A stretch of 64,000 nucleotides of DNA. It comes from Verrucomicrobiota bacterium (GTDB lineage Bacteria > Verrucomicrobiota > Verrucomicrobiia > Limisphaerales > UBA9464). The position numbers and the translations under genes were made by a program. The stretch lies in NCBI GenBank assembly GCA_017309115.1, contig JAFLEF010000011.1, positions 1 through 64,000 of the forward strand, in the 5' to 3' direction. This document shows positions 1-10,057 of this stretch, piece after piece (position 1 is the stretch's first letter; every line of letters starts with the position of its first letter). Below the pieces are notes generated by a model. That model was not told where the DNA came from, made no database searches, and saw nothing but the letters and a program-made list of their open reading frames with translations.

Positions 1-501
1 ACTTGCAACACGACCTCTTCCGCTGAGCCGGCCATCGCCCGGGCTCACCTCCACCAACCCCAATCTCGGCCTCGCTCGCCTTGTACCTGGTGAGCGAGGC
101 CTTCTCATGCCCAGATCAGCCGTCCCTAGGCGTCTCCACCCGCCTTAGGAGGCCGCCGTCGCGGCCGGGAATCGCCCTTGGGCGCCATTCCCGTCGAAAC
201 CCAGCTCCGCCGCCGCAGTAAACCCCGGATAGTTCCCTCCTCCACGCCCTCGCGGGCAGGGCCGCCGCACATCACAGATCACCTGGCAACCTATCGGGCT
301 CGCCGCGTCTCCAATCGTTAGATTGCCCGGGAACCTATCGCGCCCCCTCCTGCGCGTCACAGATCACCTGGAAACCTGTAGTGAGTGGTGCACTATAGAT
401 TACCTGGCTCTTAGTGACGGAGCGTTGGCTCTGATCTTTAATTTGTCTCTGTCTATGGAGAATCTCCTTGAGCCTAATAGAGGCGGTGATTCGATGACGG
501 T
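1..501. other. Intergenic region with hairpin and repeats, no gene seen
   Basis: I see no convincing coding region here. Near the left edge there is a perfect 10-bp inverted repeat (GGCCTCGCTC at 68-77 and GAGCGAGGCC at 92-101) with a 14-base loop. It could be a transcript-end hairpin of a gene lying left of the window, but it lacks a T tract. The right half carries four copies of a 17-bp near-palindrome, listed separately. Confidence 0.6.
276..413. repeat. Cluster of four 17-bp near-palindromic repeats
   Basis: Four copies of a motif close to AGATTACCTGGCAACCT begin at 276, 320, 361 and 397, spaced 36-44 bp apart. The unit is an imperfect palindrome of the form AGRTT-N-CCWGG-N-AAYCT, often followed by ATYGGGC. 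The fourth copy keeps only the left half. Two more copies lie at 2032 and 2072. Arrangement and spacing recall REP/REPIN elements, but no RAYT-type transposase gene is in the window. Confidence 0.7.
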
Positions 502-1224
502 ATGTTCAGATTCAGACTCGTTACCGCGATTGGTCAATTCAGCATCGGAGCTTTGCTGGCACTTTGGTTCCTGATGTCAGGCTGTTCATCTCATTCCGGT
601 GCCGGACTTGGGTTAAGTTTAGGGGGCGGGCCTTCGCGCTCCTTTGACACCAATCAGGCCGCCATAGTTTTAAGCATCGTCGGAGAAGCGACTTGGCAGG
701 AGTCGCCCAGCAGCGCCCGGCAGCCGCTGACTGTGGGATCAATACTGCCTCCGGGGGCGGTGGTGGACTCCGACCGAAGCGGCGAAGTGCAACTGCTTTT
801 GCCCGGAGGTGCGGGTACCCTGACCTTACAATCGGGAACTCGAATTGTTTTGACCGGTCAGCAGAAGGACGGCGCTCTGGGAGTCTATGTGGTGAGTGGT
901 CGCGTGGACGGTGGGTTGTCCCTCGGTTCCATCCAGTTGTCCAACGCTTGCGGCGCCTCGCTGCATCTGAGTCCTCAAGCCGGCATGACGGCTCCCTTTT
1001 CGTTTGGCGACACGTTGCCGCAAGAGTTATGGGACGCGATGATTGGTCTGGGACTGAATCCGGACAATCTGTTGCCGCCACTCCCAAGTGAATTGCTCCT
1101 CGGTAAATTCGGCCCCGATACATTTGTCGCTCCGGCTGTCGTCGTGGTGCCGGAACCGGAAATCCTGGCGCTGACTGTCGTGGGACTGTTGGCCCTGCTC
1201 GGAGGTCGGCGTAAGCGGCCCTGA
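502..1224 (+). CDS. FecR-like lipoprotein with PEP-CTERM tail
   Basis: The 240-residue product starts with a hydrophobic signal ending in a lipobox-like LMSGC (residues about 24-28). Its middle part resembles FecR-type domains: an 'effect of the process' beta region with VGSILPPGAVV, a segment on scalar quantities such as LPGGAGTLTLQSGTRIVL, then a GVYVVSGRV strand. The C-terminus is a PEP-CTERM signal: VPEP, a hydrophobic helix and a final RRKRP. PEP-CTERM proteins are exported and then cleaved by an exosortase. Having both a lipobox and a PEP-CTERM tail is unusual. Substrate or partner is unknown; no sigma/anti-sigma gene adjoins it. The ATG at 502 is used because it opens the signal peptide. 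Confidence 0.7.
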   Translation: MFRFRLVTAIGQFSIGALLALWFLMSGCSSHSGAGLGLSLGGGPSRSFDTNQAAIVLSIVGEATWQESPSSARQPLTVGSILPPGAVVDSDRSGEVQLLLPGGAGTLTLQSGTRIVLTGQQKDGALGVYVVSGRVDGGLSLGSIQLSNACGASLHLSPQAGMTAPFSFGDTLPQELWDAMIGLGLNPDNLLPPLPSELLLGKFGPDTFVAPAVVVVPEPEILALTVVGLLALLGGRRKRP

Positions 1225-1230
1225 ATTCCT

Positions 1231-1887
1231 CTAGGCAACTTTCCGGTCCAACGTTCCCCGCGACCGCACCCAGACTGCCCAGCCCCATCCAAAGCTCACT
1301 ACAAGCAAAGCCCAAGAGGCAGGTTCCGGCACCGCCGTGACCTGGAGATTGGCGCCAAACATCCCGCTCAGTGGCGCCCCAATCTCCAACTCGGGAAACA
1401 CCAAACCCGGAGCCTCGGCCGCTGAGCGCGGGGCAAGGTAACTGAGACCGGGCGCCATCTTAAATGCTGTGGCGGGCACCGAAACGTAGAGATCCCGGGT
1501 AGCTCCATAGAACTCTGAGGCCGCGACGATGTACTCCCGGTTGGCGGCCAGCGTCACCCCGGCCACGTCCACGTAGCGGAACTGACCCACAAGCGAAGCA
1601 CCGTTTCCCGGATTCACGGTCGCGGTGGCTATTAAGGAACCCGAAGCGGCATCCCACAGCCCGATCGTGTGGGAATGCCCAAACCCGTCACCCAGGTAAT
1701 CAAACGCTCCAAAGCCAGTAACTACGAAATCGGTCTCCGCCCGGAACCGGAATCCCACTGTGAAGGGACCATCGTCATCGCCAAAGTAATCCCCCTGGGA
1801 ACCGTCCCAGTGCAGTCCGGGTTGGGCACCGGAAACGCCGACTGACCGCATGGCCAGGCATGCGATTACGAGGACGATGGCCTTCAT
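1231..1887 (-). CDS. PEP-CTERM secreted protein
   Basis: The frame is open further upstream, but the ATG at 1887 starts a clear signal peptide (MKAIVLVIACLAMRSVGVSGA), giving 218 residues. The body is a beta-rich domain typical of DUF4082-like PEP-CTERM proteins: FRFRAETDFVVTGFGAFD, then a HTIGLWDAASGSLI segment and YVDVAGVTLAANREYIVA. It ends in VPEPASWALL, a hydrophobic helix and basic residues, the PEP-CTERM sorting signal. It is convergent with the preceding gene, with 6 bp between the stops. The role is unknown, probably in the cell envelope or an exopolysaccharide-linked surface layer. Confidence 0.8.
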   Translation of the reverse strand: MKAIVLVIACLAMRSVGVSGAQPGLHWDGSQGDYFGDDDGPFTVGFRFRAETDFVVTGFGAFDYLGDGFGHSHTIGLWDAASGSLIATATVNPGNGASLVGQFRYVDVAGVTLAANREYIVAASEFYGATRDLYVSVPATAFKMAPGLSYLAPRSAAEAPGLVFPELEIGAPLSGMFGANLQVTAVPEPASWALLVVSFGWGWAVWVRSRGTLDRKVA

Positions 1888-2031
1888 GCCGAAATCGTTA
1901 GTGTCGGGACTCGCCGAGAGAAAGTCCGAAGACGGTCCATAACCACGATTTCTCCCATTGCATTCCCCAGGTCGGCGAAGGTTTCCACTAGAGCCCGGAT
2001 TTCCAGCGTAGTTGTCCAGGGTCCTTCCAAT

Positions 2032-2095
2032 AGATTTCCAGGCAATCTGTTGGAGGGGGCGCATAAGGGATAGATTACCTGGCAACCTATTGGGC
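2032..2095. repeat. Two 17-bp near-palindromic repeats
   Basis: Copies begin at 2032 (AGATTTCCAGGCAATCT) and 2072 (AGATTACCTGGCAACCT), 40 bp apart. The linker contains GGAGGGGGCGC, the reverse complement of GCGCCCCCTCC found between copies at 340-350. The two clusters therefore frame the PEP-CTERM gene pair in opposite orientation. Confidence 0.7.
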
Positions 2096-2225
2096 CAGCT
2101 ATTCGAGGCCGAGGTTTCAATGGATTGTTGGGGCTGGTTGAGAAGACCCCGAGTACTGGAATTCTCCTGAGTTCACGGTTTTTGTTCCGCTTCGGGCGAG
2201 CGCGCTGTCAGGGTTCGGCAGATCC

Positions 2226-5200
2226 ATGAAGCTGCCTGCGCCTGTGCCTCTCGTCGCCGGAGTCCTACTGCTGCTGGTTCTAATCAGCAGGATCCAGGTG
2301 TTCGCGCAGACCGGATCCGAGGCTTGGCGGCCGGTTCTGGTTCCCGGTGCGGCTCCATCCATCGCGGTGACTGGTCCTTCCGCTGGCTACAGCTGGTACC
2401 GCGCCTGGCTTAAGCCTCACGACAGTTTCTTCACGCCGCATGAGCGCAATCTCTTCGCGGAATCGGTCACGTTGACCTTGCGCGACCTCGCCGACGTTCA
2501 CGAAGTGTTCGTCAACGGAACGCGCGTGGGAGGTGGTGGTTCCTTTCCACCGAAGTTTCAAAGCGGACGCACTGGGAATCATCGGCACAAGATTCCCCCA
2601 GGTCTGTTGCAAAAGGGCCAATGGAATGAGATTGCCGTCCGCGTGTACGCTCCCAACTCGCCTACGGGCTGGCTGGGTGAGGCGCCGTTTGTCATGGACT
2701 ACTTCAACGAGTGCGAACTTGCTGGAGTGTGGGAATGGCGTCCGGGGGATGATCCGTCGTGGCGGGGCGGTGCCCGGAAGGAGCCTCCCTCCGTGGCGGC
2801 CTTCGACCAGTACCACGAGTCGCATCGGATTCTCGGCGAAGCGGCGGAATTGATGACCGGACCCAAGCTGCCGCCCGCGCAGTCCCTCGCGGCGCTCCGG
2901 CCGACGAACGATCTCCAAGTCGAGTTGCTGCTCAGTGAACCCCTCGTGGCTCAGCCCACGCATCTGAGCTTTGATTTCCGGGGTCGGCTGTGGGTCGCAC
3001 AGTATCGGCAATATCCGTATCCGGCGGGCGCGAAGATTCTCAGCCGGGACAAATACTACCGAATGCAATTCGAACGGATGCCGTTGGCGCCACCGAATCA
3101 CACGCCCGGGCGGGATCAAATCACCGTTCATGAGGATACCGACGGAGACGGACACTATGACCGACATCGAATCTTCGTGGACGGTTTGAATCTCGCCAAT
3201 GCCGCTCTTCCCGGGCGCGGCGGGGTGTGGGTGATGAATCCGCCCTATCTGTTGTTCTACCCAGACGCCAACGGCGATGATGTTCCGGATGGTCCGCCAG
3301 TCGTGCACCTTTCGGGGTTTGGTCTGGAAGATACCCACTCGGTGGCCAATGGACTGGTGTGGGGTCCGGATGGATGGATCTACGGAGGTCAAGGCAGTAC
3401 CACCTCGAGCCGAGTCGTTCGCCCCGGACTCGATCCCGAAAAATCCGAAGGCGTATACTTCGAGGGATGCATGGTGTGGCGATACCATCCGGTGACTCGG
3501 GCCTATGAGTTGTTCGCGGAAGGAAGCGGCAACGTCTTCGGCCTGGAGTTCGACGCCGACGGACGCCTCTTCAGTGGCCACAACGGACCCGAGACCCGCG
3601 GATGGCATTATCAGCAGGGTGGGTATTATCTGAAACAGGGCGTGGATCCCGGGAAGTTCGGTCCGCCGCGCAATCCCTATGCGTTCGGCGAACTGCCGTG
3701 GATGAAACCCGAGCAGCCGATTCAACGGTTCACCCACGCGCTGGCCGTCGGGGAAGGCACAGCGCTTCCCGCCCAACGCCAGGGTCAGCTCTTCTGGCTC
3801 GACCCGATTCATAGCCTGATCCTCGCCTCGGAACGCTTGGTGCTCGGATCCACCTTCGGCACGCGGGATCTCGGTACGGTGTTAACCAGTTCCGACGATG
3901 GCTTTCGACCGGTGTACATCGTCAACGCTCCGGATGGTTCGCTGTTCGTGGCCGACTTTTACGAGCACTACATCGCCCACGGCCAGCACTACCAGAGTCA
4001 GATAGATCCTTCGACCGGGCGTATTTATCGGTTGCGCGGTCGCGATTCCCGCCTGGAACCGGATCTGAATCTCTCCGGCAAATCTGGGAAGGAACTCCGC
4101 GCTCTGCTGTTGCATCCGAACAAATGGCATCGGCAGGCGGCCGTCCGTTTGCTGGCGGAACGGGCCACGCCGGAAGTGATCGCCGACCTGAAACGCCAGT
4201 TGGACGGAGCCTCGGCGCCGGTGGAGGTGCTCTGGGTACTGCATCAGGCTGGAGCTCTGGATGACGCCACGACTGGAGTGACGCTGGCTCATCCGAATCC
4301 CGTACTGCGGGAGTGGACGATTCGCCTGTGGGGCGACCAACATGTGATTCCGTCGAATGTGTGGACGGCCGTCTTGGAACAAGCGGCGAGGGAACCGAAC
4401 GTTCGTGTGCGCGCTCAACTGGCCGCCTCGGCCCGGCGGTTGCCGGCTTCTCAGGCGTTGCCCCTGGTGCGGGTGCTGATGGGCCACGCTGAAGACGCCC
4501 AGGATCCGTGTGTTCCGCTGTTGTGCTGGTGGGTACTGGAACGGCACCTGGCGGACTCCCGGGAAGCGGTTCTGGCGCTGTTCCTCGGGACGGATTTGGG
4601 AGCGCAGTCTTGGATCCAGACTGAAATCCTTCCGCGGTTGATGCGGCGTCTAGCCATGTCGGAACGCCGCGCGGATGCGCTCGCATGTGCGGAACTGCTG
4701 CAAGGAGCGAATTCGGACGCGGCGCGCACGGCCTTATTGAAGGGCTTTGAAGAGGCCTATCGGGGACGCTCTCTGACCGGTCTTCCGGATGAGTTGCTCA
4801 CGGCGTTATCCGCTTCGGGAGGCGCCTCGCGAACCTTGCGCTTGCGACAGCGGGATCCCGTGGCAGTGGCCGAGACATTGGAGCGAATTCAGGATTCCCA
4901 GGTCGCGTTAGAGGAGCGTCTGTCTCTGGTTCGGACCTTGGGTGAGGTTCCGATGCCGTCGGCGCTGCCGGTGCTGCTACGACTGGCGGAGAGCGCCTCA
5001 CCGGGCTCGTTGCGGCGGGCAGCGCTGGCGTCATTGAGCGCCTACGAAGGCGAGGAAATCAGTGCGACTCTCCTCGTGGGACTGGCAACGTATCCACCCG
5101 ATGTGCGGCCTGCGGCGTTGAGTCTGCTGGTGAGTCGGCCGGCGTGGTCGAAGGCCTTGATACGAGCGGTGGAATCCGGAGCGGTGGCACCGGCGCTGAT

Positions 5201-5765
5201 TTCGCCGGACATCGCAGACCGCTTGCGGCATGTCCGGGATGCCGACGTCAGCGACTTGGCTCGGCGTGTCTTGGCAGTCCCGGCGAAACCCGTCATCACG
5301 GCCTCGGCGCGGCAAACGGAGTTGGAGCAGATCCTTCGCCAGACCCCTGGGAATCCCTACGCCGGCGAAGCGCTCTTTACCGAACGGTGCGCCAGTTGCC
5401 ATCGGCTCTTCTTCAAGGGCGGCCAAGTGGGTCCGGATTTGACGGCCTATCAACGCGACACTCTGGGGACGCTGCTGCCCAGCATTCTCGATCCGAGTGC
5501 CGAGATTCGCGAGGGCTATGCCTACGTGGACGTCACCACGCGTGACGGTCGATCGCTGGGTGGATTCCTTCGCGAGCGGGATTCCCAGGTGGCAGTGTTG
5601 CGCGGGTTGGATGGTCAGGACTTTACCTTGCGAGCGTCGGAAATTGAAGCCATTGAGCCCACCGGGCGCAGTCTGATGCCCGAAGGATTGCTCGACGGTT
5701 GGACCGACGAACAACTCCGGGATTTCTTTGCCTATCTGCGCAGTTCCCAGCCGTTCACCCGGTGA
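2226..5765 (+). CDS. PVC-type membrane-bound dehydrogenase/HEAT/cytochrome c fusion
   Basis: The 1179-residue exported protein has a signal peptide (residues 1-27, ending VFAQ), a beta-sandwich of about 130 residues with VFVNGTRVGG as in carbohydrate-binding-like domains, then a sorbosone-dehydrogenase-like beta-propeller (about 220-610) with motifs such as FDFRGRLWVAQYRQYP and NGLVWGPDGWIYGG. A helical HEAT-like region follows (about 620-1010), and the C-terminus is a heme-binding domain with CASCH near residue 1056 followed by GGQVGPDLT. This order matches the TIGR02604/TIGR02603 families expanded in Planctomycetes and Verrucomicrobia. A periplasmic redox enzyme acting on sugars or polyols is likely, but the substrate is not known. 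It stands alone in its orientation. Confidence 0.88.
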   Translation: MKLPAPVPLVAGVLLLLVLISRIQVFAQTGSEAWRPVLVPGAAPSIAVTGPSAGYSWYRAWLKPHDSFFTPHERNLFAESVTLTLRDLADVHEVFVNGTRVGGGGSFPPKFQSGRTGNHRHKIPPGLLQKGQWNEIAVRVYAPNSPTGWLGEAPFVMDYFNECELAGVWEWRPGDDPSWRGGARKEPPSVAAFDQYHESHRILGEAAELMTGPKLPPAQSLAALRPTNDLQVELLLSEPLVAQPTHLSFDFRGRLWVAQYRQYPYPAGAKILSRDKYYRMQFERMPLAPPNHTPGRDQITVHEDTDGDGHYDRHRIFVDGLNLANAALPGRGGVWVMNPPYLLFYPDANGDDVPDGPPVVHLSGFGLEDTHSVANGLVWGPDGWIYGGQGSTTSSRVVRPGLDPEKSEGVYFEGCMVWRYHPVTRAYELFAEGSGNVFGLEFDADGRLFSGHNGPETRGWHYQQGGYYLKQGVDPGKFGPPRNPYAFGELPWMKPEQPIQRFTHALAVGEGTALPAQRQGQLFWLDPIHSLILASERLVLGSTFGTRDLGTVLTSSDDGFRPVYIVNAPDGSLFVADFYEHYIAHGQHYQSQIDPSTGRIYRLRGRDSRLEPDLNLSGKSGKELRALLLHPNKWHRQAAVRLLAERATPEVIADLKRQLDGASAPVEVLWVLHQAGALDDATTGVTLAHPNPVLREWTIRLWGDQHVIPSNVWTAVLEQAAREPNVRVRAQLAASARRLPASQALPLVRVLMGHAEDAQDPCVPLLCWWVLERHLADSREAVLALFLGTDLGAQSWIQTEILPRLMRRLAMSERRADALACAELLQGANSDAARTALLKGFEEAYRGRSLTGLPDELLTALSASGGASRTLRLRQRDPVAVAETLERIQDSQVALEERLSLVRTLGEVPMPSALPVLLRLAESASPGSLRRAALASLSAYEGEEISATLLVGLATYPPDVRPAALSLLVSRPAWSKALIRAVESGAVAPALISPDIADRLRHVRDADVSDLARRVLAVPAKPVITASARQTELEQILRQTPGNPYAGEALFTERCASCHRLFFKGGQVGPDLTAYQRDTLGTLLPSILDPSAEIREGYAYVDVTTRDGRSLGGFLRERDSQVAVLRGLDGQDFTLRASEIEAIEPTGRSLMPEGLLDGWTDEQLRDFFAYLRSSQPFTR

Positions 5766-5771
5766 ATTGGG

Positions 5772-6617
5772 TCAATTGGGGTTCTCGTCGGCGTCGGCAG
5801 TCCAGATGACGTCGGTCTGAGGGAGGATCGCTTTGCCCTTGTTGGGTCCGGGTCGGGTTTCCACCACGAGCTTACCGGTCTTGGTTTCTACATGGCCGTC
5901 GGCGAAGACGAGGTTGCCACTACGGCTGTGGCGGGCGGCGAAGCGGCTGGCGAAACTGAAGGGCTGGCCGTTGAAGAGCGCCTGGTTTTCGTCGACCCGA
6001 GCGGAGGTTTCGCCCGGGACACCGTTCTCGTTGAAGATGACCGTCTGAGAAGGTCGGCTCAACGCCGTCAGCGGGACCTGGACTCCGTTACGAATGAGCT
6101 TGGAGTTCATCGCGGTGGAGAATTGAGGAAAGGCGACCTTCTTGGGATTGGGCGGCTGCTGGGAAAACTTGGCGGAAGGACACTGAAAGAGACTGCCCTT
6201 CTCGTAGAAGTTATCCCGGGAACGGGCGTATCCGTTGGTGTTGGCGTAGTCGGCGACAGCCGGGAGGCTGATGATTCGGGGCAGGGAGTTGAACCAGACA
6301 TCGGCATTGGCGGGATCGGCGCAGACCGTCCACGAATGGATATCGGGAATGCCGGCGGCCTTCTCGCGCGGCGGACGATCCTGGAATTCGCCGGTGTACA
6401 GCAGCAGGGCCAGTCCCCACTGCTTCTCGTTGTTCACGCAGGCAATGCGTTGGGCCTGGGCTTTGGCGCGGCTCAAGGCGGGCAACAGCATGCCGGCGAG
6501 AATCGCGATGATCGCGATCACCACCAGGAGTTCGATCAGCGTGAAGCCGGCGGGTCCTCGCCGAAGCAGGGACGCCTTCGGACCTGGAGATTTCCCGTTG
6601 GTAACGAAGGAATTCAT
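5772..6617 (-). CDS. Prepilin-like protein with N-terminal methylation motif
   Basis: The 281-residue product carries [20 protein letters not shown] at about residues 25-44, the type IV prepilin/pseudopilin cleavage and methylation signal, with the invariant Glu at +5. The body contains the pattern ending [11 protein letters not shown] that marks the large DUF1559-like family of PVC bacteria. These proteins are thought to be secretion-system pseudopilins or surface proteins, many paralogues per genome. Its ATG overlaps the TGA of the upstream gene in an ATGA, so the two are probably translationally coupled. Confidence 0.88.
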   Translation of the reverse strand: MNSFVTNGKSPGPKASLLRRGPAGFTLIELLVVIAIIAILAGMLLPALSRAKAQAQRIACVNNEKQWGLALLLYTGEFQDRPPREKAAGIPDIHSWTVCADPANADVWFNSLPRIISLPAVADYANTNGYARSRDNFYEKGSLFQCPSAKFSQQPPNPKKVAFPQFSTAMNSKLIRNGVQVPLTALSRPSQTVIFNENGVPGETSARVDENQALFNGQPFSFASRFAARHSRSGNLVFADGHVETKTGKLVVETRPGPNKGKAILPQTDVIWTADADENPN

Positions 6618-8524
6618 TCCACCACGACCTGATAAAAGCGGGTGGTTCCGGTCGGCGCGGGAAGCTCGATTCGGAGCGGACCGGCCTGCGCTGGAGTTTG
6701 CGGGCTACCTTCATTGGCCCAAGTGCCGGCGCCGAGTGCGTCGCGGCTCTGAGCTCGGTAGGTGCGGCCGGCTTCAGCGACGAATTCCAACCGCAGCTGA
6801 TTGTTTTCCCAGGCGATTGTGACAACTGGCGGGACGGCCGGGAGCGCGCCTTCGCGAATCCGACCGGGAGAACCGATGTCCTGTCCTCCGCTCGCGAATC
6901 CGGCCGCGGCGAAGACTCCGTTGACTCCCAGGACGCTCTTTTCGCCAAAGAGGGCCGTGTCGGGATTGTAGTTGAAGGTCACGCCGGCTTCGGCCGTACC
7001 GAAGTTGGCCTGTGCGACCAGATTCTCGTTGTCCGTCGTCGTCGCATCCCACAGGCGAACCCCGTCGCCGCCGGAGCTGAGGCCCAGTCCGCTGCCGGTG
7101 TAGCTGATTACCTGCAAGGTCGCCGGCAAGTTGGCGGCGCCCCACCAAGTGCGGAACTGTTCGGGAGTCAGCCCTTCGACCAGGATGATCGATTCACCCG
7201 GCTGAATCATGAAGGCATTGGTGATCGTGTAGGCTGAGGCGAGGCTCGAGCTGCTGTCGTCCAGACGCCAGCCCAGCAAGGAAACGGGCGTGGACTCAAA
7301 GCTCGTCACTTCCCACCAGTCCTGTTTCGAGAAGCCAAACACGGTCACGAAATCGGCATCGAGCGCCGCGGAGGACTGCACCTCCGTGATGCGCAGGTCC
7401 GGCTTGGGCCGGACGGTGAGCACAGCTGTGGCATTGGTGGAGCCACTGGGATTGGTGGCGGTCACCCGATACTCCCCAGATTGAGCTTCGGTGAGATTGG
7501 ACAGGACCAAGGTGGTGCCGGTCTGGCCGCTGAGCAGCTGGTCCTTGAAATACCATTGGAGAGTCGGAACGGGAACGCCCGTGGCCGAGACCGTGAAGGA
7601 GGCGTCGCCCCCCACAAAACTCCCGGTGTCTGCTGGCTTCGCCAAAAACGACGGCGGCGTGGGCTGTTCGGTCAACTTCAGTTCTGCCGGATTGCTGAGG
7701 AAAATGGTGTCGCCGACGGCCAGGGAAGCGCGGTAGGTGCCGGTCTTGGTGGCCTCGACGTTGGTAATGGTCAGGGTGGGTCCGAACGCTCCGGGAATCT
7801 CCACCCCTTGAAATAGCCAGCGAATGCGCGGCTGGGGCTGGCCTTGGGCGGTGACGGTGAAGGTGGCGGTGCCGAGAGGGTTGACCGTGGCGTTTTGCGG
7901 ATGGCTGACAATCGTCAATGGCACCGGACCGGTGGTGGTTCCCGGTGAGCCCAAGTCACCATTCTCCGTGGCGGCAAACGTTCCGCCGGCGCCCAGGACG
8001 CTGACCGTACCGAACACCCCGGTCGTCGGTGAGTAGGTGAAACTTACACCACTGGTAGCGGCCCCGAACTCAGCGATCGCGACGAGATCGGCTTCTTCCG
8101 TCGCAGTCGGAGCCCACAGCCGGACGCTGTCGCCGCTGCTCGAGAGCCCAATGGCGTTTGTTGAGTAGGGGATGACCTTCAAGGACGCCGGCAGACTTCC
8201 GCCCCACCAAGTCTGAAAGTCGCTCACGGACGGCAGTCCAGTCGTGGCGTTCTGTTCGAAGAACACGATCGACTCGCCAGCCTCGATCACGACGCCTTCG
8301 AAGGTCACGACCCCGTTGGTGAGCCCGCCGTTGCTGTCGTTGAAGCGGTACCCCGTCAGATCGATCGGGGACGGGCCGAAATTGGTCAATTCCCACCAAT
8401 CGGCATGCAACGCCGGTGACCCATTGGTCGAAGCGGCCGGGAAGACTTCCGTGATGGCGAGTTGAGCGCGAGCCGGGGCCAGGAGGATCGCCAAAGCACC
8501 CAGGATAAGACCGAGGATTCTCAC
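6614..8524 (-). CDS. Secreted lamin-tail and Ig-domain protein
   Basis: The 636-residue protein starts with a signal peptide (to about residue 20, APARAQ). It has two lamin-tail-like domains (about 21-180 and 380-540), both with a DWWE(L/V)T core and a [11 protein letters not shown] or [11 protein letters not shown] motif, separated by two Ig-like domains with TGTYRASL and [14 protein letters not shown]. The C-terminal 80 residues form a small domain found at the ends of many verrucomicrobial exported proteins ([16 protein letters not shown], then RFYQVVVE). An internal duplication of the lamin-tail unit is evident. Likely an extracellular or surface adhesion protein. It overlaps the prepilin-like gene by 4 bp. 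Confidence 0.8.
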   Translation of the reverse strand: MRILGLILGALAILLAPARAQLAITEVFPAASTNGSPALHADWWELTNFGPSPIDLTGYRFNDSNGGLTNGVVTFEGVVIEAGESIVFFEQNATTGLPSVSDFQTWWGGSLPASLKVIPYSTNAIGLSSSGDSVRLWAPTATEEADLVAIAEFGAATSGVSFTYSPTTGVFGTVSVLGAGGTFAATENGDLGSPGTTTGPVPLTIVSHPQNATVNPLGTATFTVTAQGQPQPRIRWLFQGVEIPGAFGPTLTITNVEATKTGTYRASLAVGDTIFLSNPAELKLTEQPTPPSFLAKPADTGSFVGGDASFTVSATGVPVPTLQWYFKDQLLSGQTGTTLVLSNLTEAQSGEYRVTATNPSGSTNATAVLTVRPKPDLRITEVQSSAALDADFVTVFGFSKQDWWEVTSFESTPVSLLGWRLDDSSSSLASAYTITNAFMIQPGESIILVEGLTPEQFRTWWGAANLPATLQVISYTGSGLGLSSGGDGVRLWDATTTDNENLVAQANFGTAEAGVTFNYNPDTALFGEKSVLGVNGVFAAAGFASGGQDIGSPGRIREGALPAVPPVVTIAWENNQLRLEFVAEAGRTYRAQSRDALGAGTWANEGSPQTPAQAGPLRIELPAPTGTTRFYQVVVE

Positions 8525-8611
8525 GGGACCAAAGGGAGCGGTTCCGCGAGACAGAACGACGTCGGAATCGTGACGATTTGGTTACGGAATAACGACGGTC
8601 CGCCCACTGCG

Positions 8612-9916
8612 CTAAGGCGCGGGAATGACGTCGGCTCGAAGGTACGGTCGGAGGGGTTCCGGAATGGCCACCGTTCCATCAGGTTGCTGATGGGTTTCGA
8701 TCAGGGCCACAAAGAGTCGGGCCAGGGCGGTTCCCGATCCATTGAGCACATGCGGAAAGCGGTTTTCGCCGGTGGCACTCTTGAAGCGCAGGTTCATGCG
8801 GCGCGCCTGATAGTCCTCGGTATTGGAGCAGCTCGAGACCTCCAGAAAGGTACCTTGGCCGGGCGCCCAAACTTCAATGTCGTAGGTCTTGGCGGAAGCG
8901 AATCCCATGTCGCCGGTGCACAGATTGATGACCCGGTAGTGAAGTCCCAGGATTTGCAGGACCCGCTCGGCGTTCCCCACCATTTTCTCCAGTTCTTCGT
9001 AGCCCGTCTCGGGAGTGACGACCTTGATCAACTCCACCTTGTCAAACTGGTGAACCCGGATCATGCCCCGAGTCCCTACACCAGCGGCTCCGGCTTCGGC
9101 GCGGAAGCAGGGCGAGTAGGCGCAATACCGGATGGGCAATTGGGTTTCGGCCAGCAGTTCCTCGCGATGAATATTCGCCACCGGCGCTTCCGCAGTGGGC
9201 AGCAGGTAAAGCTTTCCGAGCGTGGAACCGTCGAGTCCTTCTTGAACGGCGTAGGCTTGGTCTTTGAATTTCGGAAATTGGCCGACCCCGACCATGCAGT
9301 GTTCGCCAATGATGTAAGGCGGTGCGACTTCGGTATAGCCGTGATCGTGCAGGTGGAGATCGAGCAGAAAATTGATGAGCGCGCGTTCCAAGCGGGCGCC
9401 CCATCCAGTGTACAGCAGGAAGCCCGAACCGCTGAGCTTCGTCCCGCGGGCGAAGTCCACGAGTTGGAGTTTCTCGCAGAGTTCGATGTGGTTCAGTGGC
9501 TTGAAGTCGAAGCCGCGCTTCGTGCCGTGAACGCGAATCTCCGGGTTGTCGGCGGCGTCCCGTCCGAGAGCCACGCTGGCGTGCGGAAGATTGGGAATGG
9601 TCGCCATCAGGGCGTCGCGCGCTGATTCAGCTTCGGAGCTGATCCGGTCGAGTTCGGCAATTCGGTCGCCGATGGTGCGGACCTCGGCTTTGCGGGCCTC
9701 GGCCTCGGCCAGCTTCTTCTGGCCCATCAGGGCGCCGATTTCCTTGGAGGCGCTATTCCGTTTGGCTTTGAGTTGTTCGGCTTCGGACAGGGCGGCGCGG
9801 CGTTGTTCATCCAGAGCCAGCACTTCCGTCACCCGGGCGTCGTCCCCGGCGTAACGGGTGGCGAGCCGTTCGCGAACAAAGTCCGGCTTCTCCCGGAGCA
9901 ACTTGATGTCGAGCAT
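8612..9916 (-). CDS. serS: Serine--tRNA ligase
   Basis: The 434-residue protein matches seryl-tRNA synthetase throughout. It begins MLDIKLLREKPDFVRERL and has the long antiparallel coiled-coil arm (about 30-100) that contacts the tRNA variable arm. The class II motifs follow: motif 2 around RAEAGAAGVGTRGMIRVHQF and motif 3 with NGSGTALARLFVALIE. It charges tRNA-Ser, and tRNA-Sec where present, in the cytoplasm. Length is normal for the family. The start is fixed by the conserved MLDIK beginning. Confidence 0.98.
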   Translation of the reverse strand: MLDIKLLREKPDFVRERLATRYAGDDARVTEVLALDEQRRAALSEAEQLKAKRNSASKEIGALMGQKKLAEAEARKAEVRTIGDRIAELDRISSEAESARDALMATIPNLPHASVALGRDAADNPEIRVHGTKRGFDFKPLNHIELCEKLQLVDFARGTKLSGSGFLLYTGWGARLERALINFLLDLHLHDHGYTEVAPPYIIGEHCMVGVGQFPKFKDQAYAVQEGLDGSTLGKLYLLPTAEAPVANIHREELLAETQLPIRYCAYSPCFRAEAGAAGVGTRGMIRVHQFDKVELIKVVTPETGYEELEKMVGNAERVLQILGLHYRVINLCTGDMGFASAKTYDIEVWAPGQGTFLEVSSCSNTEDYQARRMNLRFKSATGENRFPHVLNGSGTALARLFVALIETHQQPDGTVAIPEPLRPYLRADVIPAP

Positions 9917-10057
9917 GCGGACGGACGGTAGGCAAGGGGCGCCACCGGCGGAAGATGGAAAACGGTGGGAACGGAGGGGTGAGGAGGGGTGAGCCTTGGA
10001 CGGGAGGGCCGCCGAGACCCGGGATCCCGCCTGGGCCGGGACGATTCGAGCAGAAGG

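Noticed and set aside
276..413. Possible CRISPR array because of spaced repeats
   Set aside because: The units are only 17 bp, imperfect and palindromic, there are four copies, spacers share sequence, and no cas gene is present.
2280..3812. 510-codon open frame on the minus strand inside the cytochrome fusion gene
   Set aside because: It is the antisense of a gene with clear domains; high GC content keeps antisense frames open, and its product has no recognisable motif or signal.
8462..9625. 387-codon plus-strand frame across serS
   Set aside because: It lies entirely opposite serS and the neighbouring gap; the product shows no family features.
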